Source: Chara braunii (lineage: Eukaryota; Streptophyta; Charophyceae; Charales; Characeae). From it: a DNA stretch of 40,184 nt. Both the position numbers and the translations under genes were made by a program. The stretch is taken from positions 234,162 through 274,345 of the forward strand of contig BFEA01000976.1 of the NCBI GenBank assembly GCA_003427395.1, in the 5' to 3' direction. The notes under the pieces are model-generated. The model was given only the letters and a program-made list of their open reading frames with translations, was not told where the DNA came from and ran no database searches. Positions within the stretch are counted from its first letter, which is position 1. Each line of letters opens with the position of its first letter. This document shows positions 21,070 to 31,125 of this stretch, in pieces.

Positions 21070-21145
<76 letters not shown>
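20578..21145. repeat. GA microsatellites in a duplicated 235-bp unit
   Basis: A 157-bp unique segment starting GTAGGATGTGGGGCTGCT and ending AGAGAGAGCGAGCGAGC occurs at 20678-20834 and 20913-21069, nearly identical. Each copy is followed by about 75 bp of (GA)n (20836-20910 and 21072-21144), and another (GA)n run precedes the first. The N at 20835 marks an unresolved base. The long Ser-Leu and Arg-Glu frames here are microsatellite artefacts. Confidence 0.95.
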
Positions 21146-21148
<3 letters not shown>

Positions 21149-21189
21149 TCTCTCTTCTGTGGTGCAACAGAAAAATTCCCACGAGAAAT

Positions 21190-21660
21190 GAAAGTTGAAA
21201 AAATATTTCATTAAAAAGAAATCCTTCAAATTTATGAATTATCATTCCAATATTTGTCCAATTTTAAAATTTCCAGGTTTATTTGATAAGTTCCCGTCTA
21301 AATATAAGTTTTTTCTTCCAACTGTATTTATCTGTTCAAGATGGAATGAAAGTCTGGACGAGTTTATGAAATATCTTAATTAAAATTTCATTCTACTACA
21401 ACAAATATCTTCTTATTTAGATTGAATTAACCTATTTATGATTGAAAATCCTTACTTAGAATAAAAGTCCAATTAAAATGTTTCATGAACTCATCCAGAC
21501 TTTCATTCCATCTCTAGCATGCAGTCCAAATAAGAAGGGACACCATATTTTTGGATTGAAAGTTTGCAAGTAAGATGAAAATTTTTAAAATTGCAATGAC
21601 ATTTTTAAAGATGGAATGCAAATTTGAAATTTAGATTGTAATTTTACTATAGAATTATGA
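21190..21660. repeat. AT-rich insert with inverted repeat, arms about 43 bp
   Basis: Left arm 21340-21382 (GATGGAATGAAAGTCTGGAC...) and right arm 21471-21513 are reverse complements with few mismatches, separated by about 88 bp. The whole 470-bp stretch is strikingly AT-rich compared with the GC-rich flanks and includes further ATGGAATG(A/C)AA phrases. It may be a MITE-like insertion; I could not define its ends. Confidence 0.75.
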
Positions 21661-22200
21661 TTTAATTCTGGAAAATTTTTCCGTTGTGTGTCGATTTGCC
21701 ACTTCGCTTGTAGCTTTCGGCATGTCGGCGCGCCAGTCTGTTGCTACGTGTCATGTGATATTCTGCCCATCCAACACGCTGCAAAGGGGTTAACGATCCT
21801 ACATCCACAGCACGGGTGGTTTATGCAAGTAGATGATTCGAGATCCGGGCAATCTCACAAAATAACACTCGTAAAGAACAAGCATGTTCCTGTGCCATCA
21901 TGGAAACCAACACGCCGTGTTTCCTCGCCTTTGTCCGTTTTCCCACCGCCACTGTTCACCACGCGGCAACCACGCGAACTCTTTTCACGAACAAAATTCG
22001 CAGTGCATTAGGGTTCGAGCAGAATCGCACAGTAGTCATCTCTGCGACTGGCCGTCTGCAGGCAAAGCAAGCTTGCCGTCATGAGTTTCCTCTTATCGTA
22101 AAAAACAATCAGATGCTCTATCAAAGCCGCGGTGCAAAGACCAGTGCGACCGCACACATGTCGCAACGGACAGTTGTATCAACCAGAGTGCACACCTGTA
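21661..22200. other. Noncoding, no feature recognised
   Basis: Unique-looking sequence between two inverted-repeat regions. No domain or repeat recognised. Confidence 0.4.
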
Positions 22201-22719
22201 GTCGATGCGGGACGAGGTTCTCATTGCACTTTGCCACGTGGATCGATGGAGGTTCTCCTCCAGCCTCGTTGAGTGCTCTGCGGTCCACGTGGTGCCACAA
22301 CGCGAACCTCGTTCTGCATCGACGACATTGCATGGTATCGCGCACGACAAACTACCAAACGCACGCGACAAACTACCAAACACTTGGTCGATGTGAACGC
22401 AATAAGAAGGCGAGAAAAGTTGCCGCAGTTGTGCAATGTCGTCGTTGCTTAACGAGGTAAGCGTCGTGCCGCCACAAGGATCGCAAAGCACTCAACGCTG
22501 TCGGAGGAGAACCTCCATCAGTCCAGTTGGCAGACTGCGGTGAGAACCCCGTTCCGAATCGACTGCAGTTGTGCACTGTGGTCGATAGAACAGCCGTCGA
22601 TGCGGAACGGGGTTCTCGCCGTTGTCGGGCACGTGGACTGACGGTCGTCCTACTCCAACACGATGAGTGCGCTACGGTCCACGTGGCACCACGGAGCGAA
22701 CCTCGTTCTGCATCGACGA
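22201..22719. repeat. Repeated hairpin units (foldback), about 120 bp each
   Basis: 22201-22321 begins GTCGATGCGGGACGAGGTTC and ends with its near reverse complement GAACCTCGTTCTGCATCGAC, forming one hairpin. 22596-22719 is a second copy with the same termini. The intervening 22480-22596 segment has the same inner phrase (GAGAACCTCCATC, GAGAACCCCGTTC) in opposite orientation. The period between hairpins is about 395 bp. GTCCACGTGG, a near palindrome, lies inside each right arm. Confidence 0.8.
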
Positions 22720-22778
22720 AAGCTCGCAATTGGGCCAGCAGTCTGGTCGTTGTTGACTCGTTTGAGCCTTTCACGAGC

Positions 22779-23028
22779 GAAGTTGTGGGAGGCATGTGAC
22801 GTGGCCCGCCGGGATCCGATCTCGCACACGCTCCTTATGGCAAGCACACGAAGTTCGGATGNCGGCNGACTAGCANGACTGCGATCCCTTCATCTCTACC
22901 AGTGAAGTTGTGGGAGGCATGTGANGTNGCCCGCCGGGATCCGNACTCGCACACGTTCGTTCTGGCAAGCACACNAAGTTCGGATGNGGGCGGACTAGCA
23001 CGACTGCGATCCCTTCATCTCTACCAGT
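22779..23028. repeat. 125-bp tandem duplication, each copy carrying a palindrome
   Basis: Copy 1 22779-22903 and copy 2 22904-23028 begin GAAGTTGTGGGAGGCATGTG and end CATCTCTACCAGT. Each contains a 22-bp quasi-palindrome (22851 and 22976). Several N bases fall at positions where the copies differ, which suggests collapsed or mixed repeat copies in the assembly. Confidence 0.9.
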
Positions 23029-23570
23029 NTAGGTCAAGATCGTGAACATGAAGTTCGGATCCCGGCGGACTCGCGCTTTGCCAACCGGTCACGAAAGCGC
23101 GCAATTTCGGGATGGCCCTGGTTCGACAAATTTCGGATATCAGCGGATATCAAGAAATTTGCATCGCCCGTCCCGTCGGCTGCCAAGACACCCCTCATGC
23201 CGTGACTGCTCAGATTTCGGACAAGCGGTTCAACTCAGCATTGTTTGCCAAAAGCCCTCATTTCACGAAGTTCGGATCCCAACGGACTTCGCGTAGTGTG
23301 TGCCGTCAAATCGCTTGAATTGAAATACCCCGATTCATTACCAACGAATGTCTTATCATTGCCAACAACGTTTTCGACGAGCCTTGCCTGTTTGACTTTG
23401 CCGCAATTGCCGGGAACCCTGATTTGACGAAGTTCGGATCCCAACGGACTTCACGTAATTTGCACCATCGAATCGCTCGACTGGGAAGACCCTTCGCCGA
23501 ACCCTGATTCGGCCGCATCTAATGTTGCTGTCAATGCCAAAACCCTCTCTGCTCTCTTTGTCGACAATGC
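23029..23570. other. Noncoding with three 22-bp palindromes
   Basis: Copies at 23051-23071, 23268-23289 and 23430-23451, all forward, the last two sharing the ATCCCAACGGACTT variant. No coding region supported. Confidence 0.55.
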
Positions 23571-24672
23571 CTGTGGCTAGCCTCGAAGTCTTTCCCCCTC
23601 AGCCCTCTAAATGGAACACCGCTCGAGCTCCCTTTGCCGAAGGTGATGAATCGGTGTTGATAGGGGTCCATTTGGGGTCGCGCTGTGCCGGTTTGTGAGG
23701 TGGTGCATAAACCACTGCCCACACTCCCTGTGCGTGCTATCGTCCAACGGACACTTGAGAGCGGCAGAGGCTTTCGTCTGTGCGCCCTAACGTAGCGTTC
23801 CTTGTGTGCAAAAGACTTCCACTTGCGTTTTCATTGGCGGAGGCCTGGTCGCGCGCAAAAGTGCTCGCCTTGTGAACTGCCCTCAAAGGGGTTTATTGGG
23901 GTTGGCGACGGTGTCGGAAGCCGGGTCCATTTCCGATCTGCCGTTGATCTTCGTTGCCCTCCGATAAAAAAACAATCATCGCGATGCGTGTCGTTCAGTC
24001 GCTGACATGCTTGTGCCTCGGCGTGCTCTTCGGTTCGCGCGGTCAGGTATCGACATTGCCGTCGCACAAGTCAGAGACCGCCTTGTCGATTTCGCGGATG
24101 GGGATTTGTAGGGGTTCCAGGGGGGGTCTTTCAGCCATAATTGAGAGCGACAGAGCCTTCCTTTTGTGCGGCCAAACATAGCGTTCCTTGTGTGCACCCG
24201 CTGGCGCTCCCTTCCATTGACAACGGCCGCTCGAAAACAGGTTCCTTGCTACTCCAGCACCCGCCAAATTCAGATCCCGGCGAACTTAAAGTCTCTGCGT
24301 AAATCCGACCGTTATTTTCGACAGCTTGGACTTCCCCGTCCGTCGTAAAAAATGCTCGCCTTCTGAGCTGCCGTGAAAGGGGTTCATTGGGGTTGACGAG
24401 GGTGTCACTTGCCGGGTCCATTTCCGGTATGCCGTGGATCTTCGTTCATCGCCGCCCCGAATGCGGTACGCCCGAGCATCACCTGCTTCTGTGCAAACGC
24501 CAACCACCCGTTCCAATACTTGCAGCAGCGCGAAGACCTGTTACTCGCTACCTGCGAATCAACCAAGTTCAGATCCTGGCGGACTTTGAGAATCGGCGCA
24601 TATCCAACCGTCCTTCGCGTGATGCCTGGGGCTTCGAGTGCGAGTTCATTGCGAGAAATTGCTCGCCTTCTT

Positions 24673-24777
24673 AAATGCCCTTGAAGGGGTTTATGGGGGT
24701 TGCCGAAGATAAGGGACACGACCATTGTCACCGTCGGCAACCCCCACAAACCCCTTGAACGGCATTTTAGAAGGCGA
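24673..24777. repeat. Hairpin in tandem unit, copy 1
   Basis: Near-perfect inverted repeat of about 35 bp per arm: AAATGCCCTTGAAGGGG... opposite ...CCCCTTGAACGGCATTT, with a loop containing AAGGGACACGACC. Confidence 0.85.
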
Positions 24778-24785
24778 ACAAATTT

Positions 24786-25253
24786 TCAAAGCCCCGACTC
24801 GGATCTTTGTTGCCCCCCAAGGGTTTTGACCGTCGCGGTGCGAGGACTATTGTCGTAGACATGCTTGTGTTCCTGCGTGCTGTGCGGTTCGCGCTGTCGC
24901 ACGTCGGCGTTCCAAGCGCTCGAGTCGGGGGTCGCCTTGTCGATTGACCGAATTAATGTTTGGAAGGGTTGCACGGGGGATCCTTCATCCATTTCTACAT
25001 TTTTCTTCTCTGCGAAGTGGAGATGTCCGAGTTTGATAAGCTCTTGCACAATTACCTTTGAATGGAACACCGCACGAGCTCGTGTAGACAACGGTGAGAA
25101 TCGGTGTTTATAAGGGTCAGTTTGGGGTCGCGCTGCGCCGAGTTGTGTGGTGGTGCATCCACCACTACCCTTTGTTCTGCGCGTGCTTTCGTTCAAGGAT
25201 AAGGGAGCCTTCCTTCTTTGCGCCCAAACAGAGCGTTCCTTGTGTGCACCCAC
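24786..25253 (-). CDS. Hypothetical repeated ORF in tandem unit, copy 1
   Basis: A minus-strand open frame of about 155 codons. It shares LGHLHFAEKKNVEMDE, SIDKATPDS and AWNADVRQREPHSTQ with frames at 25761-26231 and 26868-27656 in the next two units. I do not recognise a domain. The opposite strand is also open in each unit, so conservation may reflect recent duplication rather than coding. Start codon uncertain. Confidence 0.2.
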   Translation of the reverse strand: MGAHKERSVWAQRRKAPLSLNESTRRTKGSGGCTTTQLGAARPQTDPYKHRFSPLSTRARAVFHSKVIVQELIKLGHLHFAEKKNVEMDEGSPVQPFQTLIRSIDKATPDSSAWNADVRQREPHSTQEHKHVYDNSPRTATVKTLGGQQRSESGL

Positions 25254-25742
25254 TGGCGCTCCCTTCCACTAACACCGGCCGCGCGAAAACAGGTTCCTTG
25301 CCACTCCAACACCCGCCAAATTCGGATCCCTGCGAACTTAGAGTCTCCGCGTAAATCTGACTGTTATTTTCCACAGCTTGAACTTCCCCGTCTGTCGTCA
25401 AAAGTGCTCGCCTTCTGAGTTGCCCTGAAAGGGGTTCATTGGGGTTGACGACGGTGTCACTGCCCAGGTCCATTTCCGGTATGTCGTGGATCTTCGTTCA
25501 TCGCCGCCCCGAAATGTGGTGCCCCCGAGCATCGCCTGCTTCTTTGCAAACGCCAACCACCCGTTCCAATACCTGCAGCCGCGCGAAGACCTATTTATCG
25601 CTACAGGCGAATCAACCAAGTTCGGATCCTGGCGGACTTTGAGAATCGGCACATATCCAACCGTCCTTCGCGTGACGCCTGGAGCCTCGAGTGCGAGTTG
25701 ATTGCGAGAGGACAATGGGTGCGAGAAATTGCTCGCCTTCTA

Positions 25743-25837
25743 AAATGCCCTTCAAGGGGTTTATGGGGGTTGCCGAAAATAAGGGACACGGTCGCCGTCA
25801 CCATCGGCAACCCCAATAAACCCCTTCAAGGGCATTT
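25743..25837. repeat. Hairpin in tandem unit, copy 2
   Basis: Same structure as the copy at 24673: AAATGCCCTTCAAGGGG paired with CCCCTTCAAGGGCATTT around a loop of about 25-30 bases. Confidence 0.85.
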
Positions 25838-26231
25838 CAGAGGACGAACAATTTTTCACACCCCCCTTCTTTGTTGCCCCAGTATTGTCGCAGAAATGCT
25901 TGTGTTTCTGCGTGTTGTGCGGTTCTCGCTGTCTCACGTCGGCGTTCCAGGCGCGCGAGTCGGGGGTCGCCTTGTCGATTGACCGATTCAATGTTTGGAA
26001 GGGTTGCAGGGGGGATCTTTCACCCATTTCTACATTTTTCTTCTCTGCGAAGTGGAGATGTCCGAGTTCGATAAGCTCTTGCACTAGTACCTTTGAATGG
26101 AGCACCGCACGATCTCGTATAGAGAATGGTGAGAATCGGTGTTTATAGGGGTCAGTTTGGGGTCGCGGTGCGCAGAGTTGTGTGGTGGTGCATCCAACAC
26201 TACCCTTTGTTCTGCGCATGCTTTCGTTCAC
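25761..26231 (-). CDS. Hypothetical repeated ORF in tandem unit, copy 2
   Basis: About 156 codons, same central peptide as copy 1 (LGHLHFAEKKNVEM, AWNADVRQREPHNTQ). The C-terminus differs because the frame runs through the hairpin into new sequence (MPLKGFIGVADGDGDR). Coding status doubtful. Confidence 0.2.
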   Translation of the reverse strand: MNESMRRTKGSVGCTTTQLCAPRPQTDPYKHRFSPFSIRDRAVLHSKVLVQELIELGHLHFAEKKNVEMGERSPLQPFQTLNRSIDKATPDSRAWNADVRQREPHNTQKHKHFCDNTGATKKGGVKNCSSSEMPLKGFIGVADGDGDRVPYFRQPP

Positions 26232-26786
26232 CGATAACAGAGCCTTCCTTCAGTGCGCCCAAACAGAGTGTTCCTTGTGTGCACCCATAAGCGCTCCCTT
26301 CCATTGACATCGGCCGCGCAAAAACAGGTTCCTTGCTACTCCAGCACCCGCCAAATTCGGATCCCGGCGAACTAAGAGTCTCCTCGTAAATCTGACCGTT
26401 ATTTTCCACAGCTTGGGCTTCCCCGTCCGTCGTCAAAAGTGCTCGCCTTCTGAGTTGCCCTGAAAGGGGTTCATTGGGGTTGACGACGGTGTCACTGGCC
26501 GGGTCCATTTTCGGTATGCCATGGATCTTCGTTCATCGCCGCCCCGAAATGCGGTGCGCCCGAGTATCGCCTGCTTCTTTGCAAACACCAACCACCCGTT
26601 CCAATACTTGCAGTCGCGCGAAGACCTGTTAATCGCTACAGCCTACAGGCTAATCAACCAAGTTTGGATCCTGGCGGACTTTGAGAATCGGCGCATATCC
26701 AACCGTCCTTCACGGGACGCCTGGAGCCTCGAGTGTGAGTTGATTGCGAGAGAACTGTGGGTGCGAGAAATTGCTTACCTTCTGAG

Positions 26787-26878
26787 ATGCCCTTCAAGGG
26801 GTTTATGGGGGTTGCTGAAAATAAGGGACATGGTCGTTGTCACCGTCGGCAACCCCCATAAACCCCTTCAAGGGCATT
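26787..26878. repeat. Hairpin in tandem unit, copy 3
   Basis: Same structure again: ATGCCCTTCAAGGGG paired with CCCCTTCAAGGGCAT; the arm includes TTTATGGGGGTTGC. Confidence 0.85.
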
Positions 26879-27656
26879 TCAGAAGCCGAACAATTTTTCG
26901 CATCCTCGATCTTTGTTGCCCCCCAAGGGTTTTGACCGTCACGGTGCGCGGAGTATTGTCGCAGAGATGCTTGTGTTTCTGCGTGCTGTGCGGTTCTCGT
27001 TGTCGCACGTCGGCGTTCCAGGCGCGGGAGTCGGGGGTCGCCTTGTCGATTGACCGAATCAATGTTTGGACAGGTTGCGGGGGGGATCTTTCATCCATTT
27101 CTACATTTTTCTTCTCGGCGAAGTGGAGATGTCCGAGTTCGGTAAGCTCTTGCACTAGTACCTTTGAATCGAACACCGCACGAGCTCGCGTAGACGATGG
27201 TGAGAATTGGTGTTTATAGGGGTCAGTTTGGGGTCGCGGTGCCCCGAATTGTGTGGTGGTGCATCCACCACTGACCTTTGTTCTGCTCGTGCTTTCGTTC
27301 AACGACAACAGAGCCTTCCTTCTGTGCGCCCAAACAGAGCGTTCCTTGAGTGCACCCATTGGCGATCCCTTCCACTGACACTGGCCGCGCGAAAACAAGA
27401 TCCTTGCTGCTCCAGCACCCGCCAAATTCGGATCACGGCGAACTTTGAGGCTCCGCGTAAATCTGACCGTTATTTTCAACAGCTTGGACTTTGCTTCTGC
27501 CACGGCGTGCTTTGCGGTTCGCGCAGTCGGGTGTCGACATTGCGAAGGCGCTTCGGTGTCGAAGCCGCGCGGGCTACAAAGGCTTTGACTCCGAGGAGAC
27601 AACTTTCGAATCGACGTGCAGTTACTCGGGGTTTGCGGGGGTCGGCTGAGGGTCAT
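26868..27656 (-). CDS. Hypothetical repeated ORF in tandem unit, copy 3
   Basis: The longest of the three at 262 codons, extended upstream by sequence outside the repeat. It keeps LGHLHFAEKKNVEMDE and AWNADVRQREPHSTQ. No domain recognised. An ATG choice cannot be justified. Confidence 0.22.
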   Translation of the reverse strand: MTLSRPPQTPSNCTSIRKLSPRSQSLCSPRGFDTEAPSQCRHPTARTAKHAVAEAKSKLLKITVRFTRSLKVRRDPNLAGAGAARILFSRGQCQWKGSPMGALKERSVWAHRRKALLSLNESTSRTKVSGGCTTTQFGAPRPQTDPYKHQFSPSSTRARAVFDSKVLVQELTELGHLHFAEKKNVEMDERSPPQPVQTLIRSIDKATPDSRAWNADVRQREPHSTQKHKHLCDNTPRTVTVKTLGGQQRSRMRKIVRLLKCP

Positions 27657-27935
27657 TAAGCGATGTCTTCTTTTGTCTCCTGCCTCTGCTAGCCTTCCGT
27701 TCGTTATGACGATTGGCCGACAGTCGGTTCGCGGCGACCGGTTGATGACCGGTTAGCCCTTACTTCGATAGTAATCGTGCTTATAGTTTGCTTCGTTGTT
27801 TTGCAGGGTGTGGACACGAATTGGAATGAACCGTTCAATCCGCACAAGAGAGATTAATCGATTACGCTGACGGGAATCGCATCCGCTGCACCGACGGTTA
27901 CATGACGACGCCAAGACGGTTGGGCGAACAGCCAC
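27481..27935. other. Noncoding leader of the DUF7869-type pseudogene
   Basis: Transition from the tandem array into the plus-strand gene region. I see no repeat and no recognisable promoter element. Confidence 0.35.
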
Positions 27936-30887
27936 ATGAACCAGGCTATGGAAACTGAACAAGCCGTCNACTTNGGTTACCAGNTACAACACCTGGGATT
28001 GGCCGCGACGACCTCTTCGGACAGTGCGCCGTTCCAACAGTCCTCTTCGGACAGTTCGCCGTTCCAACAGTCCGCTGCAGCTTTCCCAAAAAAACGGAGT
28101 CTCGCTTTTCGTGAGAGCTTTGGAGGTTGCATTTAACCGCCTACAAAATTGGCAACAAAGTCCGCGGGCGAAGAACCGTCTAACTACCGAATCGAGTTCC
28201 ACATTCGTGGAGAGGTGCACCACACAGCTTTGGCGCACAGCAGTTGCGTGCCGATGGGTGTTTCTTACGCATCATCTGATGACGAGAGTGAGCGGTTGGT
28301 GCCCATTAATTACTCGTTTTGACCACAGTCCTCTTCCAATGGACCTTTGATTCACGCTACCTCCAGTAGTACGAAGTTGGTTGCCACCGACTACTCTTCG
28401 GAGGAATTTTTCATAACACGGGCGAGTTTGACGCAAGTGCGAAGTGATGATGTGATTCCAATTCAGAGTCAGTCTGGGTCGGAAGCGTCTTGTAGAGGTG
28501 ATGCAGCGAGAAGGGCGATACTGCAGATTTTGCCCGCACCTCTGTCAGGTGAAAGACGAAGGTATAGCATGGCTAATAGGAACGCTAGGAGGAAAGAACA
28601 GTACAAAAGAGCGAGAAACATGCTGTCCGAAAAAAGACTGCTCATGGTGCGCGGCATGGCATGTTGCAAGGCTCGATGTTGTTACGATGTGTCGCCTGAG
28701 GAAGTGCGAAAGGTTAGAAAAGGACTGTACAGTAAGAGTCTGGGAGAGCGAGCTGAGTGGTGGATGAAAAGTATTAAGGATTTCACAGTAAATGAGGGTG
28801 GACATAAACGTGTCCGTCCTGTGGAGTTGGAACGTTCGATGTGCGTCAGGGCGTACAACAATGTACTCGGTGTCTCGCGGAATACATTTTACAGCTACAA
28901 AAAACGTTTCGACGATGGCTACGTGCGTTCCGAGCATGGTCTGACGGAAAGATATTGGTCAACCAATAAAACGGTCGTCATGCTTGCCATCATGAGAATG
29001 TTCATCGAGTGTCATGCGAACAGCATGCCGAATGAGGTGGCTAACCAAGGTGGGGTTTCCACACACAAGCTTCAACTACCAGCTGCTTTCACGAAGAGAT
29101 CAATTTATGAGTCCATCAAATCCGTCTTTCTGGCCGCTGGCCTCGATTTTGTGTCCGCGGAAACACTTCTTTCAAGTTTCCCTCGAACAATCTAACACGT
29201 TCACGAAGTGCGCCGTCTGTCATGAATTGAAGGAACGTATATAATATGCTGCTCTTCCTCGAGATCGAGAACGAGCTCGAGAGGATATGAAAGCACACCA
29301 AAGGAGGCAAGTTGAACAAAGATTGGACTAAAGTTGAGCGAAAACTGATTCCATGGTTCGTTCGAACGAGCGTTTGTGTCTCATCATTGACGGCATGGAT
29401 CGGAAGAAAACAACTATCCCCCATTATGATATTGGTCAAGCGAACTACTCGAAAGCACTTAGGCACGAGATGATGATGAAGACTAATCTGACAGGCGTCA
29501 TTGTACACGGTAGGAACCCTAGTATATATGTATACACGTGGTTTTCGTATTTCAAACACGATTCAAACACAGTCGCTACTTGTGTTATGAGAACCCTTGT
29601 CGAAATGCAAGGGAGCGGGACACCACTGCCACGTTTTTTGCGCATTCAAGTTGATAATTGTTGGCGGGAAAACAAGAACAAGTACATATCTGCATTGGTT
29701 GCACTCTTGGTTAAGTTTGAAGTTTTCGAAGAGGTAGAAATAGGTTTTATGCAGGTGGGACACACCCATAAAGACGTTGCCGCTACTTTCAGCGTTTTCT
29801 CGAAGAAATTGAAAGACGTAGACGCTTATACTATGGACGAGTTCTTGGAGCTCATAGAGCAATCCCACAAAAAGCCTCCTAAATGTATTTTCCTCGATAC
29901 GATGGAAGATTGGATTAGTATAGTGGACCCGTGCGTTGAGTCGGACATTACCGGTATTTCAAAACCGCACTTGCTTAAATTTTTTATGGTTGGAGATAAT
30001 CTGGGCATGTTGTACAAGGAGTTTTGCGATGATGACAACTGGTTGCCCGAGGAAGGTCCGATTTTTTGGTTCAATCAAAACCCCGATGAAAGCTATGCAG
30101 GTCCTTCATGGCCGTTTGACCCGCCTCATGTGCGACCCCTTTCTCGAAATGACTATTTGAATGGCAAAAATGGTGTTGTTCGATTCCGCGAGTTGCTGGA
30201 GAGCAGGTGGTCGACGTGGTGCACTTACAATGACCATGAGGTGAGTAGGAGAGAAAGAACTTTGAGTTACTGGGAGAAGGTTATCAAACATGGTGATGAG
30301 ATCATCGCCAATGGGTTGTCCTCACAACCTCAGGAAAGTTTTTGGCCACAACCACGGCTGCTCGAAATCGATCAACAACCTTCTCCTCACAGTGTCAACA
30401 TCGACTACGACCGGGAACCCCTGTTTGTTGGACGAAGAAAAAATCGCCCGAAGACTAGTTTTGACCCCCTCGTGCATGTTGACGTGGGCACTTTTCTTAT
30501 CCTTCGCCCCTCCGACGATGATCTGTCCAGCGGTGTGCCAATCTGGGTAGGCAAAGCTTTTTCATGGGTGATTGTTGATTATAATTCACAAAATTATAAT
30601 CAAGTGCTAGTTGAGTATTAGGTGCCGACAGGGAGAGCAAAGTTGCTCGAACAACTGTATGAGAACGCATGGGAAAAACGATGGAAAATGACTGACCAGA
30701 CACAATGACAGACTCGATCGCGTTTGGTTGGGAAAGACCGGTCCGTGGTACTAGACCATTCACGACTGGACTTGTCATTCCTTCCAGTGTTCGACTAAAT
30801 GCTGAAGCTGCACTTCTGGATCTCAGTCCATCTGGTGAAGGTCCATCTGGTGAAGGGAGTGTAAATGGAGGGCACAAGAGTGATTAG
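27936..30887 (+). pseudogene. DUF7869-type (RNase H-like, transposase-related) gene, decayed
   Basis: The start chosen is ATG at 27936 (MNQAMETEQAV). The same frame runs to 29195 through TAA 28134 and TGA 28320 and holds CCKARCCYDVSPEEVRKVR and CVRAYNNVLGVSRNTFYSY. After a frameshift near 29180 comes KCAVCHELKER, a CxxC knuckle, then stops at 29242 and about 29332-29340. The frame 29353-30618 follows: LIIDGMD (Asp near 29389), VDNCWRENKNKY (29653-29688) and VGHTHKDVAATFS (about 29755-29793), the signature order of this family. In family members the last motif usually reads GHTHEDID; here the second Asp is Ala. TAG at 30619 replaces a likely Trp (VEYWVPTG), and reading continues as EQLYENAWEKRWK, then after another shift to TAG 30885. 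DUF7869 proteins are eukaryotic, often multicopy, with an RNase H-like fold; a transposase role is inference. N bases at 27969, 27974 and 27984. Confidence 0.72.
28012..28071 (+). repeat. 30-bp tandem duplication inside the pseudogene
   Basis: Two copies of CCTCTTCGGACAGT(G/T)CGCC + GTTCCAACAGT, 28012-28041 and 28042-28071. The unit is a multiple of three and repeats SSDS(A/S)PFQQS in frame, so the duplication preserved the reading frame. Confidence 0.9.
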
Positions 30888-31125
30888 TGCACGTCCGCCT
30901 TATACAATGGGGGAGTGAGATTTTTGTAAAATAACTGTATGAAGGGACGAGAATTCAGAATGGAGCATATTATTTTTGCAATGATTTTGCGTAGCGAATT
31001 TTGTCCTCGGTCTGCGGTTTAATTTTTGAAGATGGTTGGTGATGGTTCAACAATTTCCGAAGTTAAGTTCATCATGAAGGCGATTTTTGTACAATTGCGA
31101 TATTTCATTTTCATTTTGTTTGCAT

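Larger units (their letters stand above)
7809..27445. repeat. Dispersed GC-rich 22-bp quasi-palindrome family, about 31 copies
   Basis: Scheme: AAGTTCGGAT, one or two variable bases, then CGGCGGACTT. Forward starts: 7809, 9373, 9526, 9814, 14341, 14591, 14771, 14957, 15563, 17403, 17581, 17662, 17743, 17822, 17873, 22851, 22976, 23051, 23268, 23430, 24266, 24565, 25318, 25618, 26353, 26660, 27424. Reverse starts: 8193, 8361, 15849, 17483. Most copies sit in otherwise unrelated flanks; some are in tandem units or in coding sequence. I found no copy before 6.3 kb or after 32.9 kb. Confidence 0.9.
23571..27480. repeat. Tandem array of about 1.05-kb units, roughly 3.5 copies
   Basis: GCGTTCCTTGTGTGCACCC recurs at about 24180, 25232, 26270 and 27339, and GTGTTTATA(A/G)GGGTCAG at about 25103, 26141 and 27209, giving periods of about 1.04-1.07 kb. 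A diverged partial unit lies at 23571-24100. Each full unit carries two 22-bp quasi-palindromes (24266/24565, 25318/25618, 26353/26660, with 27424 in the last) and one strong hairpin. Divergence among the later copies looks like 5-10 percent. Both strands hold open frames conserved between copies. Confidence 0.9.

Noticed and set aside
20085-21245. 386-codon Ser/Leu-rich and 236-codon Arg/Glu-rich frames
   Set aside because: Generated by the GA/CT microsatellites; no unique domain remains once the repeats are removed.
7809-27445. Repeated palindromes as a CRISPR array
   Set aside because: Spacing ranges from about 50 bp to several kb, copies vary in sequence, no cas genes are present, and the DNA is eukaryotic.
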